Assembly (NCBI GenBank): GCA_003864575.1
Contig: BHES01000014.1
Span: 1-44,397 of the forward strand
Direction: 5' to 3'
DNA length: 44,397 nucleotides
DNA from: Enterobacterales bacterium
Lineage (GTDB): Bacteria > Pseudomonadota > Gammaproteobacteria > Enterobacterales > Enterobacteriaceae
Shown: piece by piece, positions 21,401-31,491 of the stretch
How positions within the stretch are numbered: the first letter of the stretch is position 1
Layout: every line of letters starts with the position of its first letter
The notes under the pieces: model-generated
Seen by the model: only the letters and a program-made list of their open reading frames with translations
The model's database searches: none
What the model was told of the DNA's origin: nothing
Translations under genes and position numbers: made by a program

Positions 21401-22426
21401 GTGCTGGACAGTCTTAAAATCAAACTTCAATACTTACTTCCTAAACAAGGACTGACCCGTCTGGCTGGCTGGGGTGCAGATAAGCGCGCCGCGATGCTTA
21501 CGCACTGGGTTATTAAAGGCTTTGCACGCTATTACAACGTCGATATGAAAGAAGCCAAGGATCCGGATCTAAAATCCTACCCGACCTTCAACGAGTTCTT
21601 CGTGCGCCCGTTGCGCGAAGGTGCGCGCCCAGTGGTGAGTGGCCTGGATATGCTGTGTCTGCCCGCCGATGGCGCAGTCAGCCAGTTAGGTGCCATTACC
21701 GACGGAAAATTGTTCCAGGCTAAAGGGCATTTTTACTCACTGGAAGCCTTGCTGGCGGGAAATTATCAGCTGGCGGAGCAGTTCAAAGACGGCCAGTTCG
21801 CGACAATTTATTTGGCGCCGCGCGACTATCACCGTGTGCATATGCCTTGTAGCGGCGTGCTGCGTGAAATGATTTATGTCCCGGGCGATCTGTTCTCAGT
21901 CAACCCATTGACGGCGGCCAATGTCCCGAACCTATTTGCCCGTAACGAGCGCATCATCTGCCTGTTTGATACAGAATTTGGCCCTATGGTGCAAATTCTG
22001 GTGGGTGCAACCATCGTCGGCAGTATCGAAACCGTGTGGGCAGGCTGCGTAACCCCTCCGCGCGAAGGTATTATCAAGCGCTGGACTTACCCGGCAGCAG
22101 GAAGTGAAGGCGCGATTGCGCTGGAGAAAGGTGAGGAAATGGGCCGCTTCAAACTGGGCTCAACCGTCATCAATCTGTTTGCCGCAGGCCAGGTAAACTT
22201 CATGCCGCAGCTGAGCAACGGCACAGTCACCCGCATGGGTGCCCCTTTTGCCGAAGCTATACGTCATAGCACCGTCGTTAAAACCGAAACCACTGGCGCC
22301 GATCTCACTAAAAATGAGTCAGTAGTGGCTGATGAAATCGTTGTACCGACAGAAACCACGCCTGCTCCGGCTGGCATGGCACAGGCTGGCGTCACCAAGC
22401 CTGCAGCACCCCCGGAAGATGTCTGA
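21401..22426 (+). CDS. psd: Phosphatidylserine decarboxylase proenzyme
   Basis: A 341-residue inner-membrane enzyme that makes phosphatidylethanolamine from phosphatidylserine. It cuts itself at the LGST motif to form a pyruvoyl group from Ser. With the GTG start at 21401 (AAGAGG ribosome site six bases upstream) the cleavage serine falls at S254 and the protease-triad Asp and His at D90 (PADG) and H147 (HRVH), exactly the E. coli numbering. An ATG eight codons upstream has no ribosome site. The C-terminal tail (about 290-341) is variable and rich in Thr, Pro and Ala. The gene is 38 bp from mscM and clearly in one operon with it. Confidence 0.96.
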   Translation: MLDSLKIKLQYLLPKQGLTRLAGWGADKRAAMLTHWVIKGFARYYNVDMKEAKDPDLKSYPTFNEFFVRPLREGARPVVSGLDMLCLPADGAVSQLGAITDGKLFQAKGHFYSLEALLAGNYQLAEQFKDGQFATIYLAPRDYHRVHMPCSGVLREMIYVPGDLFSVNPLTAANVPNLFARNERIICLFDTEFGPMVQILVGATIVGSIETVWAGCVTPPREGIIKRWTYPAAGSEGAIALEKGEEMGRFKLGSTVINLFAAGQVNFMPQLSNGTVTRMGAPFAEAIRHSTVVKTETTGADLTKNESVVADEIVVPTETTPAPAGMAQAGVTKPAAPPEDV

Positions 22427-22464
22427 CACCTTCCCGGACCTAACAGATTAAAAGGAAATATCGA

Positions 22465-25400
22465 GTGCGCCTGATCCCTGCGTTACTGATGAGTTTACTG
22501 CTGGCCCTACCGGCGATCGCCACGGCGGCGCCGTCAGAAGATCAGCTCAAACAAGAGTTGAAACAGGCCGAAGCCAATAAGGAAATGGCCAATCAGGCGC
22601 AGGTGGTCGAAGCATTACAAAGCGCACTCAACTGGCTGAGCGAAGCGCGTGCCTCATCGGTACGCGCCGAGCAGTACCAGAAAGTGATCGATGACTTCCC
22701 GAAACTGACTCAGGGTTTGCGCCAGGAGCTTCAGGCAGAGGGTGATAAGCCGCTGCCTGTCGATAACAGCCTCACCGCAGCTCAGCTTGACCAGCAAATT
22801 TTGCAGGTTAGCAGCCAACTGCTGGAAGAGGCTCGCCAGTTACGGCAAGAACAGGACCGCTCACGCGACATCAGCGACTCCCTTAGCCAGATACCTCAGC
22901 AACAATCGGAAGCCCGAAACGCACTGAGCGATATTGAACAACGCATGCAGTCCAGCGTGACCTCCGGCAATGGTTCACAGCTGGTTCAGGCACAGATGAG
23001 TGCATTGCAGGCTGAGTCGGCTGCACGCAAAGCTAAAGTAGACGAACTGGAACTGGCGCAGCTTTCGGCGAGCAACCGGCAGGAGTTGTCGAGAATGCGT
23101 GCCGATTTGTATAAAAAACGCCACGATCGTCTCGATCAGCAGCTGCAAACATTACGTAATAATCTCAACAGCCAGCGCCAGCGCGAAGCCGAACAAGCCA
23201 TTGAAAAAACTGAATTACTGGCAGAACAGAGTGGTGAACTCCCTGCCTCTGTCAATAAACAGCTACAGGCCAACCGTGAGCTCTCTTTAGCGCTGAATCA
23301 GCAGGCGCAGCGTATGGATTTGATCTCCTCGCAGCAGCGTCAGGCTGCCGCCCAAACCCTGCAAGTACGCCAAGCACTGAGCACCATCCGCGAGCAAGCG
23401 CAATGGCTGGGTGCATCAAATCTCTTAGGTGAAACTCTGCGGGCGCAGGTCGCTAAATTGCCTGAAGTGCCGAAACCGCAACAGCTGGATCGAGATATGG
23501 GCCAGTTGCGCGTTCAACGTTTGCATTACGAAGACCTGCTCGACAAACAAGCTCTCTTCCGGCAGGCACGCCAGGATGACGGCACACCGCTGACCGCGGC
23601 ACAGCAGAAGATCCTTGATGCACAACTACTGACTCAGCGTAACTTACTCAATTCTCTGTTGTCCGGATGTGACTCCCAAATTCTGGAGCTTACCAAGCTC
23701 AAAGTTGCGAACAGCCAGTTGGTTGACGCACTTAATGATATCCATGAAGCCGCGCACCGCTACCTTTTCTGGGTCGCTGACGTCAGCCCGATTAGTTTCT
23801 CTTATCCGCTACAGGTTGCCCATGATCTGACACGCTTGCTCTCGCTGGATACTTTTTCGCAGCTCAGCAGCGCCTCACTGATGATGATCACCAGCAAGGA
23901 GACGTTAATTCCGCTGTTTGGTGCTCTGATTCTGGTAATTATCAGCATCAGCTCACGCCGTCACTATTATGCGTTCCTGGAACGCTCCAGCAGCCGTGTG
24001 GGTAAAGTCACGCAGGACCATTTTTCACTGACCATGCGCACCGTGTTCTGGTCCATTCTGGTGGCCTTACCGCTGCCAGTGCTGTGGGCTGCGCTCGGCT
24101 TTGGGTTGCAAAGTGCCTGGCCGTACCCAATTGCCGTCGCGATTGGCGATGGCGTTACCGCCACCCTGCCCATCCTGTGGGCCTTTATGATCAGTGCCGC
24201 GCTCGCTAACCCAAAGGGGCTGTTTGTGGTGCATTTCGGCTGGCCACAACGTGCTGTATCCCGCGCAATGCGCTATTACATGATGTCGATCTGGCTTATC
24301 GTGCCGCTGATTATGGCGCTGATTACCTTCGATAACCTCAATGACCGTGAGTTCTCCAACACCCTTGGCAGACTCTGTTTCGTCCTGCTCTGTCTGGCAC
24401 TGAGCCTGGTCACCCATAGCCTGAAGCGGGCGGGAATACCGCTCTATCTGGATAAGAAAGGCAATGGCGAGAACCTGCTCAATAATGCCCTCTGGTGGTT
24501 GCTGTTAAGCGCCCCTATGGTGGCAGCACTGGCGTCGTTATTGGGTTATCTGGCGACGGCGCAAGCGTTGCTGGCCAGACTTGAAACCTCCGTGGCCATC
24601 TGGTTTGTCCTGCTGGTGATTTACCATATTATCCGGCGGTGGATGCTGATTCAGCGCCGCCGTATTGCCTTTGAGCGTGCGAAGCAACGACGGGCCGAAA
24701 TGCTCAGTCAACGCGCCCGCGGTGAAGAAGAGGCACAACACGCTAACAGTAACGAAGGTACTATTGAGATCGAAGAGCCGGAGGTCGATCTGGACGCGAT
24801 CAGCGCGCAGTCTCTGCGCTTGGTCAGATCAATTCTGACCATGGTTGCTTTCGTCTCGGTGATCTTCCTGTGGTCTGAGATCCATTCCGCTTTCTCCTTC
24901 CTGGAAAACATCCATCTCTGGCAGGTCTCTTCGGTCAATCAGGGGGTGGAAAGCATGCAGCCGATCACCCTCGGTGCGGTGTTGATCGCCATTTTAGTGT
25001 TGATCATCACCACGCAGCTGGTGCGAAATCTGCCTGCGCTGCTGGAGCTGGCGCTGTTGCAGCACCTTGACCTGACGCCTGGCACTGGCTACGCCATTCT
25101 GACCATCACCAAGTACGTCCTGATGATCGTCGGTGGCGTGAGCGCCTTCTCGTTGTTAGGGATCGAATGGGCGAAATTGCAGTGGCTGATCGCTGCATTG
25201 GGTGTTGGACTGGGTTTTGGTTTGCAGGAAATCTTTGCCAACTTTATCTCAGGCTTGATCATTTTATTTGAAAAGCCGATCCGTATCGGCGATACCGTGA
25301 CGATCCGCAATCTGACGGGGAGTGTCACTAAGATCAATACTCGTGCAACCACCATCGCGGACTGGGATCGCAAAGAGATCATCGTCCCGAACAAGGCGTT

Positions 25401-25830
25401 TATTACTGAACAGTTCATTAACTGGTCACTGTCAGACTCCGTAACGCGCGTGGTGTTAACCGTACCGGCACCGTCTGAGGCGAACAGCGAAGAGGTCACT
25501 GAAATCCTGCTCAATGCCGCACACCGCTGCTCTCTGGTGCTGGATAATCCGGCGCCGGAGGTCTATCTGGTCGATTTGCAGCAAGGGATCCAAATTTTCG
25601 AATTGCGTATGCACGCGGCCGAAATGGCCCACCGAATGCCGCTCAGACATGAAATCCACCAGCTGATTCTGGCAGGCTTCCATGAACACGGCATTATCCT
25701 GCCGTTCCCACCGTTCCAGGTTCGTATGGAAACGCTTCGCCGGGCGCAAAATGGCAATAACGCGACGTTTACCAGCCAGAGTGGCTCGAATATACCAAGC
25801 AGCAGCGCACGCTCACCGGGTGACTTGTAA
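22465..25830 (+). CDS. mscM: Miniconductance mechanosensitive channel MscM (YjeP)
   Basis: A 1121-residue large MscS-family channel that protects cells against osmotic down-shock (1107 aa in E. coli). It has a signal peptide (MRLIPALLMSLLLALPAIATAA), a long Gln-rich coiled-coil periplasmic region to about residue 470, about eleven membrane segments (about 480-940), and the MscS pore and cytoplasmic domain near the C-terminus (LGVGLGFGLQEIFANFISGLIILFEKPIRIGD). The start is GTG with AAGGA upstream. It is co-transcribed with psd, and a strong bidirectional terminator follows. Confidence 0.96.
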   Translation: MRLIPALLMSLLLALPAIATAAPSEDQLKQELKQAEANKEMANQAQVVEALQSALNWLSEARASSVRAEQYQKVIDDFPKLTQGLRQELQAEGDKPLPVDNSLTAAQLDQQILQVSSQLLEEARQLRQEQDRSRDISDSLSQIPQQQSEARNALSDIEQRMQSSVTSGNGSQLVQAQMSALQAESAARKAKVDELELAQLSASNRQELSRMRADLYKKRHDRLDQQLQTLRNNLNSQRQREAEQAIEKTELLAEQSGELPASVNKQLQANRELSLALNQQAQRMDLISSQQRQAAAQTLQVRQALSTIREQAQWLGASNLLGETLRAQVAKLPEVPKPQQLDRDMGQLRVQRLHYEDLLDKQALFRQARQDDGTPLTAAQQKILDAQLLTQRNLLNSLLSGCDSQILELTKLKVANSQLVDALNDIHEAAHRYLFWVADVSPISFSYPLQVAHDLTRLLSLDTFSQLSSASLMMITSKETLIPLFGALILVIISISSRRHYYAFLERSSSRVGKVTQDHFSLTMRTVFWSILVALPLPVLWAALGFGLQSAWPYPIAVAIGDGVTATLPILWAFMISAALANPKGLFVVHFGWPQRAVSRAMRYYMMSIWLIVPLIMALITFDNLNDREFSNTLGRLCFVLLCLALSLVTHSLKRAGIPLYLDKKGNGENLLNNALWWLLLSAPMVAALASLLGYLATAQALLARLETSVAIWFVLLVIYHIIRRWMLIQRRRIAFERAKQRRAEMLSQRARGEEEAQHANSNEGTIEIEEPEVDLDAISAQSLRLVRSILTMVAFVSVIFLWSEIHSAFSFLENIHLWQVSSVNQGVESMQPITLGAVLIAILVLIITTQLVRNLPALLELALLQHLDLTPGTGYAILTITKYVLMIVGGVSAFSLLGIEWAKLQWLIAALGVGLGFGLQEIFANFISGLIILFEKPIRIGDTVTIRNLTGSVTKINTRATTIADWDRKEIIVPNKAFITEQFINWSLSDSVTRVVLTVPAPSEANSEEVTEILLNAAHRCSLVLDNPAPEVYLVDLQQGIQIFELRMHAAEMAHRMPLRHEIHQLILAGFHEHGIILPFPPFQVRMETLRRAQNGNNATFTSQSGSNIPSSSARSPGDL

Positions 25831-25864
25831 TACGATAAATGCAAACGGGTAAACTCGCCGTTAA

Positions 25865-25904
25865 AAGCAAAAGGCCGACAATCTACATTGTCGGCCTTTT
25901 GCTT
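25865..25904. terminator. Strong bidirectional terminator between mscM and epmA
   Basis: An almost perfect 18-bp stem (centred on loop CTAC, 25883-25886) with A-rich left and T-rich right flanks (AAAAGG / CCTTTT). It serves the convergent genes mscM (plus) and epmA (minus). Confidence 0.92.
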
Positions 25905-25937
25905 ACTTGCGCCTGAGCGCTAAAGAAATTCTTCCTG

Positions 25938-26915
25938 TCAGGCTCGCATCACCGGGAATGCCAGAACCTCGCTGAGGCTATTGGCTCCCAGCGCAATCAT
26001 GATCAGACGGTCAACGCCCAGTGCCACACCGGAGCACTCCGGCATACCGTGTTCCAGTGCGTCGAGCAAATTGTTATCGACTGGCTGCACCGGTAAACCA
26101 CGCGCCGCACGCTTCTGGTTGTCCTGGGCAAAGCGCTGCCCCTGCTCTCTGCCGTCGGTCAGTTCGCGAAAACCATTAGCCAGCTCCACGCCTTTGTAAT
26201 AGACCTCAAAACGCTCTGCCACACGGTGATCTTCCGTGCTGATCTCAGCCAGAGAAGCCTGTGTCGCCGGGAAGTGATAAACAAATGTCGGTTTATCGCG
26301 ACCGATATGCGGCTCAACGCCCATCGTGAACAGCAGCTGCAATAGCGTATCGCGGTCTTCTTCGGTGTCGGCAATATTCGACAGATCGAGTTTTGCCGCA
26401 ACTTCGCGCAGCTGGGTCTTATCAGCCGAGAGCGGGTCTACGTCGAGGTGACGGGTAAATGCCTGCTGATAAGAGAGGGTTTCCGCCGTTTCGCAGTCCA
26501 ATATCTGTTGTAATAAGTCATCGACTTCATTCATCAGACGGTACATGTCATAACGCGGGCGATACCACTCCAGCATAGTGAATTCCGGGTTGTGATGCTG
26601 GCCCGCCTCTTCATTGCGAAAGCTTTTCCCCATCTGATAAATCGGGCCGCTTCCCGCCGCCAGCAACCTTTTCATATGGTATTCAGGGCTGGTCATCAGA
26701 TACAGCGTCAAGCCATCCGCCGCACCCGGCCCGACAAAACGGGTTTCAAAGGGCACCAGATGAACATCGGTCACCGTCGCCTGGCTCATGGCCGGCGTTT
26801 CTACTTCTAATACGCCACGATCGGCAAAAAAACGTCGAATCTCGGCGACGATTGCCGCGCGCTTCAACAAATTGGCGATAGGAGCACTGGGTTGCCAGCT
26901 TGCTGTTTCGCTCAT
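25938..26915 (-). CDS. epmA: EF-P-(R)-beta-lysine ligase EpmA
   Basis: A 325-residue paralogue of class II lysyl-tRNA synthetase without the anticodon-binding domain. It activates (R)-beta-lysine and attaches it to Lys34 of EF-P. The class II motifs are visible: [48 protein letters not shown], and the C-terminal [13 protein letters not shown]. The ATG at 26915 gives the E. coli N-terminus [21 protein letters not shown] and has GGAG upstream; an in-frame ATG 19 codons earlier is less likely. Its partner genes efp and epmB lie about 5 kb away in this window. Confidence 0.97.
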   Translation of the reverse strand: MSETASWQPSAPIANLLKRAAIVAEIRRFFADRGVLEVETPAMSQATVTDVHLVPFETRFVGPGAADGLTLYLMTSPEYHMKRLLAAGSGPIYQMGKSFRNEEAGQHHNPEFTMLEWYRPRYDMYRLMNEVDDLLQQILDCETAETLSYQQAFTRHLDVDPLSADKTQLREVAAKLDLSNIADTEEDRDTLLQLLFTMGVEPHIGRDKPTFVYHFPATQASLAEISTEDHRVAERFEVYYKGVELANGFRELTDGREQGQRFAQDNQKRAARGLPVQPVDNNLLDALEHGMPECSGVALGVDRLIMIALGANSLSEVLAFPVMRA

Positions 26916-27029
26916 GGTGCTTAACTCCGAAGTGAGAAAGGGCATGCAGTCTACCTGCATCCACACAGGCAAACAAATATCTCATTTTGCGTCATGAGGC
27001 GGCAACAGATGTTACAGAAAGCCGAAATC

Positions 27030-27043
27030 AGCGTTCACATCAA
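27030..27043 (+). promoter_or_regulatory. FNR-like half site at -41.5 of the frd promoter
   Basis: The right half ATCAA (27039-27043) is perfect while the left half is poor. The centre of the 14-bp frame lies 41.5 bp upstream of the transcription start expected from the -10 at 27066, exactly the class II FNR position. E. coli frdA is FNR-activated from this place. Confidence 0.45.
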
Positions 27044-27065
27044 ATTTCCCGCTCTACCCCTTAGG

Positions 27066-27071
27066 TATAAT
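27066..27071 (+). promoter_or_regulatory. -10 element of the frdABCD promoter
   Basis: A perfect TATAAT, with no matching -35, as expected for an activator-dependent promoter. The predicted leader is about 130 nt and contains a small hairpin (CGGGT-TTCAG-ACCCG, 27165-27179) 16 bases before the ribosome site GGAGG (27196-27200). Confidence 0.6.
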
Positions 27072-27206
27072 TATTCCCTTACAAATAATAAGAATACTCA
27101 CCTCTGAGACAGTACCTGCGTGCCATCAGAGTAAACTGAGCCATCCATAGTGCTGGCTTCTCAACGGGTTTCAGACCCGACATCATGATGATAGTGGAGG
27201 AATGCA

Positions 27207-29006
27207 GTGCAAACCTTTAACGCCGACATTGTAATTATAGGTGCTGGTGGAGCTGGTTTACGCGCAGCCATAGCAGCAGCGGAAGCCAACCCCAGCCTTA
27301 ACATTGCGCTGATATCTAAAGTCTACCCGATGCGCAGCCATACCGTGGCTGCCGAAGGTGGCTCAGCCGCCGTCACGCAGGATCACGACAGCTTCGACTA
27401 CCACTTCCAGGACACCGTGTCCGGAGGTGACTGGCTGTGCGAACAGGATGTGGTGGATCATTTTGTCCACCAATGCCCGAAGGAGATGGCACAACTCGAA
27501 ATTTGGGGCTGCCCATGGAGCCGCAAAGAAGACGGATCAGTCAACGTGCGCCGTTTTGGCGGCATGAAGATCGAACGCACATGGTTTGCGGCCGATAAAA
27601 CCGGCTTCCACATGCTGCATACCCTGTTCCAGACCTCGCTGAAGTACCCGCAAATCAAGCGATTCGACGAGCATTTTGTTCTCGATATTTTGGTAGACGA
27701 TGGCCGCGTTCACGGACTGATCGCTATCAATATGATGGAAGGCACGCGTATTCAGATTCGCGCCAACGCCGTAGTTATGGCTACCGGCGGCGCTGGTCGC
27801 GTGTACCGCTATAACACTAACGGTGGGATTGTCACCGGTGACGGCATGGGCATGGCGTTCCGCCACGGTGTGCCGCTGCGCGACATGGAATTTGTGCAAT
27901 ACCACCCGACCGGTCTGCCAGGTTCCGGCATTTTGATGACAGAAGGTTGCCGCGGAGAAGGCGGTATTCTGATCAACAAAGATGGCTACCGTTATTTGCA
28001 GGACTACGGCATGGGACCGGAAACACCGCTCGGACAGCCGAAGAACAAATATATGGAACTCGGCCCGCGTGACAAAGTGTCACAGGCTTTCTGGCACGAG
28101 TGGCAAGCCGGACGCACAGAATCCACCCCACGCGGCGACGTGGTGTATCTCGATTTGCGCCATCTGGGTGAGAAGAAACTCCTCGAGCGCCTGCCATTTA
28201 TCTGTGAATTGTCAAAAGCTTACGTCGGTGTTGATCCGGTAAAAGACCCTATCCCTGTACGCCCTACCGCGCACTACACCATGGGTGGCATCGAGACTAA
28301 CGCACAGTGTGAAACCCGTATTAAAGGGCTGTTTGCCGTTGGCGAATGTTCTTCGGTCGGCCTGCATGGCGCGAACCGTCTGGGCTCAAACTCACTGGCA
28401 GAGCTGGTGGTGTTTGGGCGTATGGCCGGCGAACAGGCCGCCTTACGCGCGACTGAATCGGTCAATCCCGCCAATTCAGCGGCGCTGGATGCACAGGTTG
28501 CTGACGTTGAAAACCGTTTAGCCGCGTTGATGGCACAGGAAGGCGATGAAAACTGGGCGACCATTCGTGACGAAATGGGCATGTCGATGGAGGAAGGCTG
28601 CGGCATTTACCGTACGCCGGAACTGATGCAGAAAACCATTGATAAGCTGGCCGAACTGAAAGAACGCTTCAAACGGGTAAAAATCAAAGACACTTCCAGC
28701 GTATTCAATACCGATCTGCTTTACACATTAGAGTTGGGCTACGGACTGGATGTTGCTGAATGTATGGCGCACTCGGCGTTTAACCGCAAAGAGTCACGCG
28801 GTGCTCACCAGCGCTTGGACGAAGGCTGTACTGAGCGTGATGACGTGAACTTCCTCAAACACACGCTGGCGTTTTATCAGCCTGACACCGCACCACGCCT
28901 CGAATATGGCGATGTGAAAATTACCACTCTGCCGCCAGCAAAACGCGTCTACGGCGCTGAGTCAGAAGCTCAGGACAAGAAAAACAAGGAGCAATCTCAT
29001 GGCTGA
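27207..29006 (+). CDS. frdA: Fumarate reductase flavoprotein subunit
   Basis: A 599-residue catalytic subunit that reduces fumarate to succinate in anaerobic respiration, on the cytoplasmic side of the membrane. Seen: the FAD-binding [20 protein letters not shown], the covalent-flavin histidine H45 in [14 protein letters not shown], and the active-site region [26 protein letters not shown] and [27 protein letters not shown]. Translation begins at GTG, as in E. coli, eight bases after GGAGG. It overlaps frdB by eight bases. Confidence 0.98.
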   Translation: MQTFNADIVIIGAGGAGLRAAIAAAEANPSLNIALISKVYPMRSHTVAAEGGSAAVTQDHDSFDYHFQDTVSGGDWLCEQDVVDHFVHQCPKEMAQLEIWGCPWSRKEDGSVNVRRFGGMKIERTWFAADKTGFHMLHTLFQTSLKYPQIKRFDEHFVLDILVDDGRVHGLIAINMMEGTRIQIRANAVVMATGGAGRVYRYNTNGGIVTGDGMGMAFRHGVPLRDMEFVQYHPTGLPGSGILMTEGCRGEGGILINKDGYRYLQDYGMGPETPLGQPKNKYMELGPRDKVSQAFWHEWQAGRTESTPRGDVVYLDLRHLGEKKLLERLPFICELSKAYVGVDPVKDPIPVRPTAHYTMGGIETNAQCETRIKGLFAVGECSSVGLHGANRLGSNSLAELVVFGRMAGEQAALRATESVNPANSAALDAQVADVENRLAALMAQEGDENWATIRDEMGMSMEEGCGIYRTPELMQKTIDKLAELKERFKRVKIKDTSSVFNTDLLYTLELGYGLDVAECMAHSAFNRKESRGAHQRLDEGCTERDDVNFLKHTLAFYQPDTAPRLEYGDVKITTLPPAKRVYGAESEAQDKKNKEQSHG

Positions 29007-29733
29007 GTTGAAAAGCCGGAAGGTTGAGGTAATGCGTTACAACCCGGAAACCGACAGTGCACCGCACCCGGTCGTCTACGATGTGCCTTTCGATGAGGCC
29101 ACCTCACTGCTCGATGCCTTAGGTTATATCAAAGATAATCTGGCCCCAGATTTGTCCTACCGCTGGTCATGCCGGATGGCCATTTGCGGCTCGTGCGGCA
29201 TGATGGTAGATAATGTTCCTAAGCTGGCGTGCAAAACCTTCCTGCGCGAGTATCCGCAAGGGATGAAGGTTGCCCCACTGGGTAATTTCCCGATTGAACG
29301 TGATCTGGTGGTCGATATGACTCACTTTATCGAAAGCCTCGAAGCCATCAAGCCTTACATCATCGGTAACCCGCGTGATGCCTCACAGGGTGCGGGGAAC
29401 CAAACCCCGGCACAGATGGAGAAATATCATCAATTCTCCGGCTGTATTAACTGTGGTTTATGTTACGCCGCCTGCCCACAATTCGGTTTGAATCCAGAGT
29501 TTATCGGCCCGGCAGCTATCACGCTGGCGCACCGCTACAACCTCGACAACCGCGACCATGGCAAACAGCAGCGTATGGCCCAGCTCAACGGCCAAAACGG
29601 TGTCTGGAGCTGCACCTTCGTCGGTTATTGCTCTGAAGTGTGTCCGAAACATGTCGATCCGGCAGCGGCTATTCAGCAAGGCAAAGTGGAAAGTGCAAAA
29701 GACTTCATGATAGCGAGGCTTAGACCGCAATGA
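28999..29733 (+). CDS. frdB: Fumarate reductase iron-sulfur subunit
   Basis: A 244-residue electron-transfer subunit. The plant-type [2Fe-2S] cysteines are C58, C63, C66 and C78. The C-terminal ferredoxin part carries [13 protein letters not shown] and [17 protein letters not shown], which ligate the [4Fe-4S] and [3Fe-4S] clusters. It passes electrons from menaquinol at FrdCD to FrdA. It overlaps the frdA end and is followed 11 bp later by frdC. Confidence 0.98.
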   Translation: MAELKSRKVEVMRYNPETDSAPHPVVYDVPFDEATSLLDALGYIKDNLAPDLSYRWSCRMAICGSCGMMVDNVPKLACKTFLREYPQGMKVAPLGNFPIERDLVVDMTHFIESLEAIKPYIIGNPRDASQGAGNQTPAQMEKYHQFSGCINCGLCYAACPQFGLNPEFIGPAAITLAHRYNLDNRDHGKQQRMAQLNGQNGVWSCTFVGYCSEVCPKHVDPAAAIQQGKVESAKDFMIARLRPQ

Positions 29734-29744
29734 GGGAACAAAAT

Positions 29745-30149
29745 ATGATGGATACGCCAAGCAAACGTAAGCCCTACGTTCGTGAGATGAAAGCCAGCTG
29801 GTGGCAAAAGTCTGGGTTTTATCGCTTCTATATGCTCCGTGAAGGCACTGCCGTTCCGGCAGTCTGGTTCAGTCTGCTGCTGCTAGCGGGTCTGTTCTCG
29901 CTCAAACATGGCGCAGAGAGCTGGGCGGGTTTCGTCGGTTTTCTGCAAAACCCGATCGTCATGATCATTAACCTGATCGCCCTGCTGGCGGCTTTACTGC
30001 ATACCAAAACCTGGTTTGAGCTGGCTCCGAAGGCATCCATTATTATCGTGAAGAACCAGAAAATGGGTCCTGAGCCGATCATTGGCGCATTTTGGGTGAT
30101 CACCGTGATTGCCACACTGGCTATTTTGGCTATCGCCTTATTCTATTAA
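29745..30149 (+). CDS. frdC: Fumarate reductase membrane anchor subunit C
   Basis: A 134-residue protein with three membrane helices (about 30-50, 68-90 and 110-133), matching E. coli FrdC (131 aa) in [32 protein letters not shown] and [14 protein letters not shown]. With FrdD it anchors the complex and binds quinone. The ATG at 29745 has AGGGA at good spacing; the next codon is also ATG (29748), so the start could be one codon later. An in-frame ATG overlapping the frdB stop is less likely. Confidence 0.95.
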   Translation: MMDTPSKRKPYVREMKASWWQKSGFYRFYMLREGTAVPAVWFSLLLLAGLFSLKHGAESWAGFVGFLQNPIVMIINLIALLAALLHTKTWFELAPKASIIIVKNQKMGPEPIIGAFWVITVIATLAILAIALFY

Positions 30150-30160
30150 CGGAGGACATG

Positions 30161-30520
30161 ATGAATAAAACGCTTCCAAAGCGCTCTGACGAACCGGTCT
30201 TCTGGGGACTTTTCGGCGCAGGTGGTATGTGGAGTGCGATCTTCGCACCGGTGATGATCCTGTTGGTCTGCTTCCTGCTGCCACTCGGTTTTTTCCCGGC
30301 GGATGCACTGAGCTATCCGAGGATCCTGGCATTTGCACAGAGCTGGATCGGTCGTTTGTTCTTATTGCTGATGATCGTTCTGCCGCTGTGGTGTGGTTTA
30401 CACCGCATCCACCATGCCATGCATGACCTGAAGATTCATGTCCCGGCGGGGAAATGGGTGTTCTATGGTCTGGCAAGCATTCTTACCATCGTTACAGTGA
30501 TTGTCTTGGTCCGAATTTAA
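30161..30520 (+). CDS. frdD: Fumarate reductase membrane anchor subunit D
   Basis: A 119-residue protein, exactly the E. coli length, with three membrane helices and the conserved [20 protein letters not shown] and [20 protein letters not shown]. The second of two adjacent ATGs is chosen because GGAGG (30151-30155) lies five bases before it. It is the last gene of frdABCD and is followed by a terminator. Confidence 0.96.
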   Translation: MNKTLPKRSDEPVFWGLFGAGGMWSAIFAPVMILLVCFLLPLGFFPADALSYPRILAFAQSWIGRLFLLLMIVLPLWCGLHRIHHAMHDLKIHVPAGKWVFYGLASILTIVTVIVLVRI

Positions 30521-30529
30521 CGCTCTCAG

Positions 30530-30555
30530 GCGGCCCTTTCTGCGGGCCGCTTTTT
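30530..30555 (+). terminator. Rho-independent terminator of frdABCD
   Basis: GCGGCCC (30530-30536) pairs perfectly with GGGCCGC (30544-30550) and is followed directly by TTTTT. In E. coli the equivalent hairpin also serves as the attenuator of ampC; here blc follows instead. Confidence 0.93.
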
Positions 30556-30623
30556 CCTCTGCTGCCTTACCTCTTCTCCTCTTTTTACCTACACTTAGAG
30601 CACACCCTAAGGAAGGAACTGCT

Positions 30624-31151
30624 ATGCAAATCTGGTCAAAACTTGGCGTTGTGGTATCGGCCGTGATGTCTGTTGCCTGTAGCGTCACGCCGCCATCCGA
30701 TGTGAAAGTCATCAATAACTTTGAATTGAACCGCTATCTTGGCACCTGGTACGAAGTCGCCCGGCTGGATCACAGTTTTGAAAACGGACTGGAACAGGTG
30801 ACGGCCAATTACAGTCTGCGCACCGACGGGGGCGTCAAAGTGATTAACCGGGGTTTTAATTCAAAAAAACAGAAGTGGCAGGAGAGCGAGGGTAAAGCGT
30901 ATTTCACCGGCCCAGCTTCACGAGCGGCACTTAAAGTCTCCTTCTTCGGACCGTTCTATGGCGGCTATAACGTCATTGAGCTGGATAAGGATTACCAGTA
31001 CGCACTGATATGTGGCCCGAATAAAAGCTATCTGTGGATTTTGTCCCGCACGCCGACGCTCAGCGATGACGTGAAACACAAACTGCTGGATACCGCCCAA
31101 CAATACGGCTTTGATATCAATCAGTTAACTTGGGTTAAACAATCAAAATAA
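30624..31151 (+). CDS. blc: Outer-membrane lipoprotein Blc (bacterial lipocalin)
   Basis: A 175-residue lipocalin close to E. coli Blc (177 aa), which binds lysophospholipids and is induced in stationary phase. Seen: a lipoprotein signal ending MSVAC with C19 as the modified cysteine (Ser instead of Leu at -3, a slightly unusual lipobox), the lipocalin signature YLGTWYEVARLDHSF, and KVSFFGPFYGGYNVIELD and YLWILSRTPT. The ATG at 30624 has AGGAAGGA upstream. The open frame continues upstream through the frd terminator, which is not coding. Confidence 0.96.
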   Translation: MQIWSKLGVVVSAVMSVACSVTPPSDVKVINNFELNRYLGTWYEVARLDHSFENGLEQVTANYSLRTDGGVKVINRGFNSKKQKWQESEGKAYFTGPASRAALKVSFFGPFYGGYNVIELDKDYQYALICGPNKSYLWILSRTPTLSDDVKHKLLDTAQQYGFDINQLTWVKQSK

Positions 31152-31169
31152 AGTATAGCGAAAGAGGCA

Positions 31170-31193
31170 CTGCCTGCATGCTACTGCAGGCAG
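31170..31193. terminator. Hairpin between the convergent genes blc and ecnB
   Basis: CTGCCTGCA (31170-31178) pairs perfectly with TGCAGGCAG (31185-31193) around a six-base loop. There is no T run on either strand, but the position between two convergent genes suits a bidirectional terminator. Confidence 0.5.
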
Positions 31194-31229
31194 AATCTGC
31201 ATTAAGCGAGGATTTCAGACGCGAAAAGG

Positions 31230-31364
31230 TTATTGCGCGCTTTTTTGAATAGCCTGTCCGCCAGCAGAAACATCTTCACCCACGCCGCGGGTCGTGTTGC
31301 ACGCCGTCAACGCACTGGACAGTACCAAAACAGACAAAATGGCGAGAATACTTTTCTTCAGCAT
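31230..31364 (-). CDS. ecnB: Entericidin B lipoprotein
   Basis: A 44-residue lipoprotein, read as [18 protein letters not shown] followed by [22 protein letters not shown] and a short tail. It is clearly like E. coli EcnB (48 aa): lipobox LTAC with C22, then [16 protein letters not shown] lies upstream. In E. coli EcnB is described as the toxin-like member of the entericidin pair, expressed under sigma-S in stationary phase. A sigma-S-type -10 lies about 45 bp upstream, so it can be transcribed apart from ecnA. Confidence 0.92.
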   Translation of the reverse strand: MLKKSILAILSVLVLSSALTACNTTRGVGEDVSAGGQAIQKSAQ

Positions 31365-31405
31365 ATAAATTTCCTTCCTATAAGAGAATGGTAAGTACAA
31401 CCACC

Positions 31406-31414
31406 TAAGTGTAG
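31406..31414 (-). promoter_or_regulatory. Sigma-S-type -10 element of ecnB
   Basis: The minus strand reads CTACACTTA, matching the sigma-S extended -10 pattern CTAYRCTT. It is preceded by a run of T and lies 42 bases before the ecnB start. E. coli ecnB is a known sigma-S gene. Confidence 0.6.
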
Positions 31415-31462
31415 TAAAAAAACAGCAACGCGAGGTTTTTGAGAGGATTTTAGGAAAGATGG

Positions 31463-31491
31463 AAAACAGCGGCTGAAGGGATCAGCCCGCT
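31463..31491 (-). terminator. Terminator overlapping the ecnA stop codon
   Basis: On the minus strand AGCGGGCTGA pairs with TCAGCCGCT (nine base pairs, one bulged G) and is followed by GTTTTCC. The stem contains the ecnA stop codon. It would separate ecnA (and any efp read-through) from ecnB. Confidence 0.65.

Noticed and set aside
27186..27221. Eleven-codon open frame ([11 protein letters not shown]) overlapping the frdA start
   Set aside because: It has no ribosome site of its own and arises from the frdA ribosome-binding region; a leader peptide cannot be supported from this sequence.
30501..30623. Upstream extension of the blc frame
   Set aside because: It runs through the frd terminator hairpin and removes the lipoprotein signal from the N-terminus; the ATG at 30624 has a strong ribosome site.
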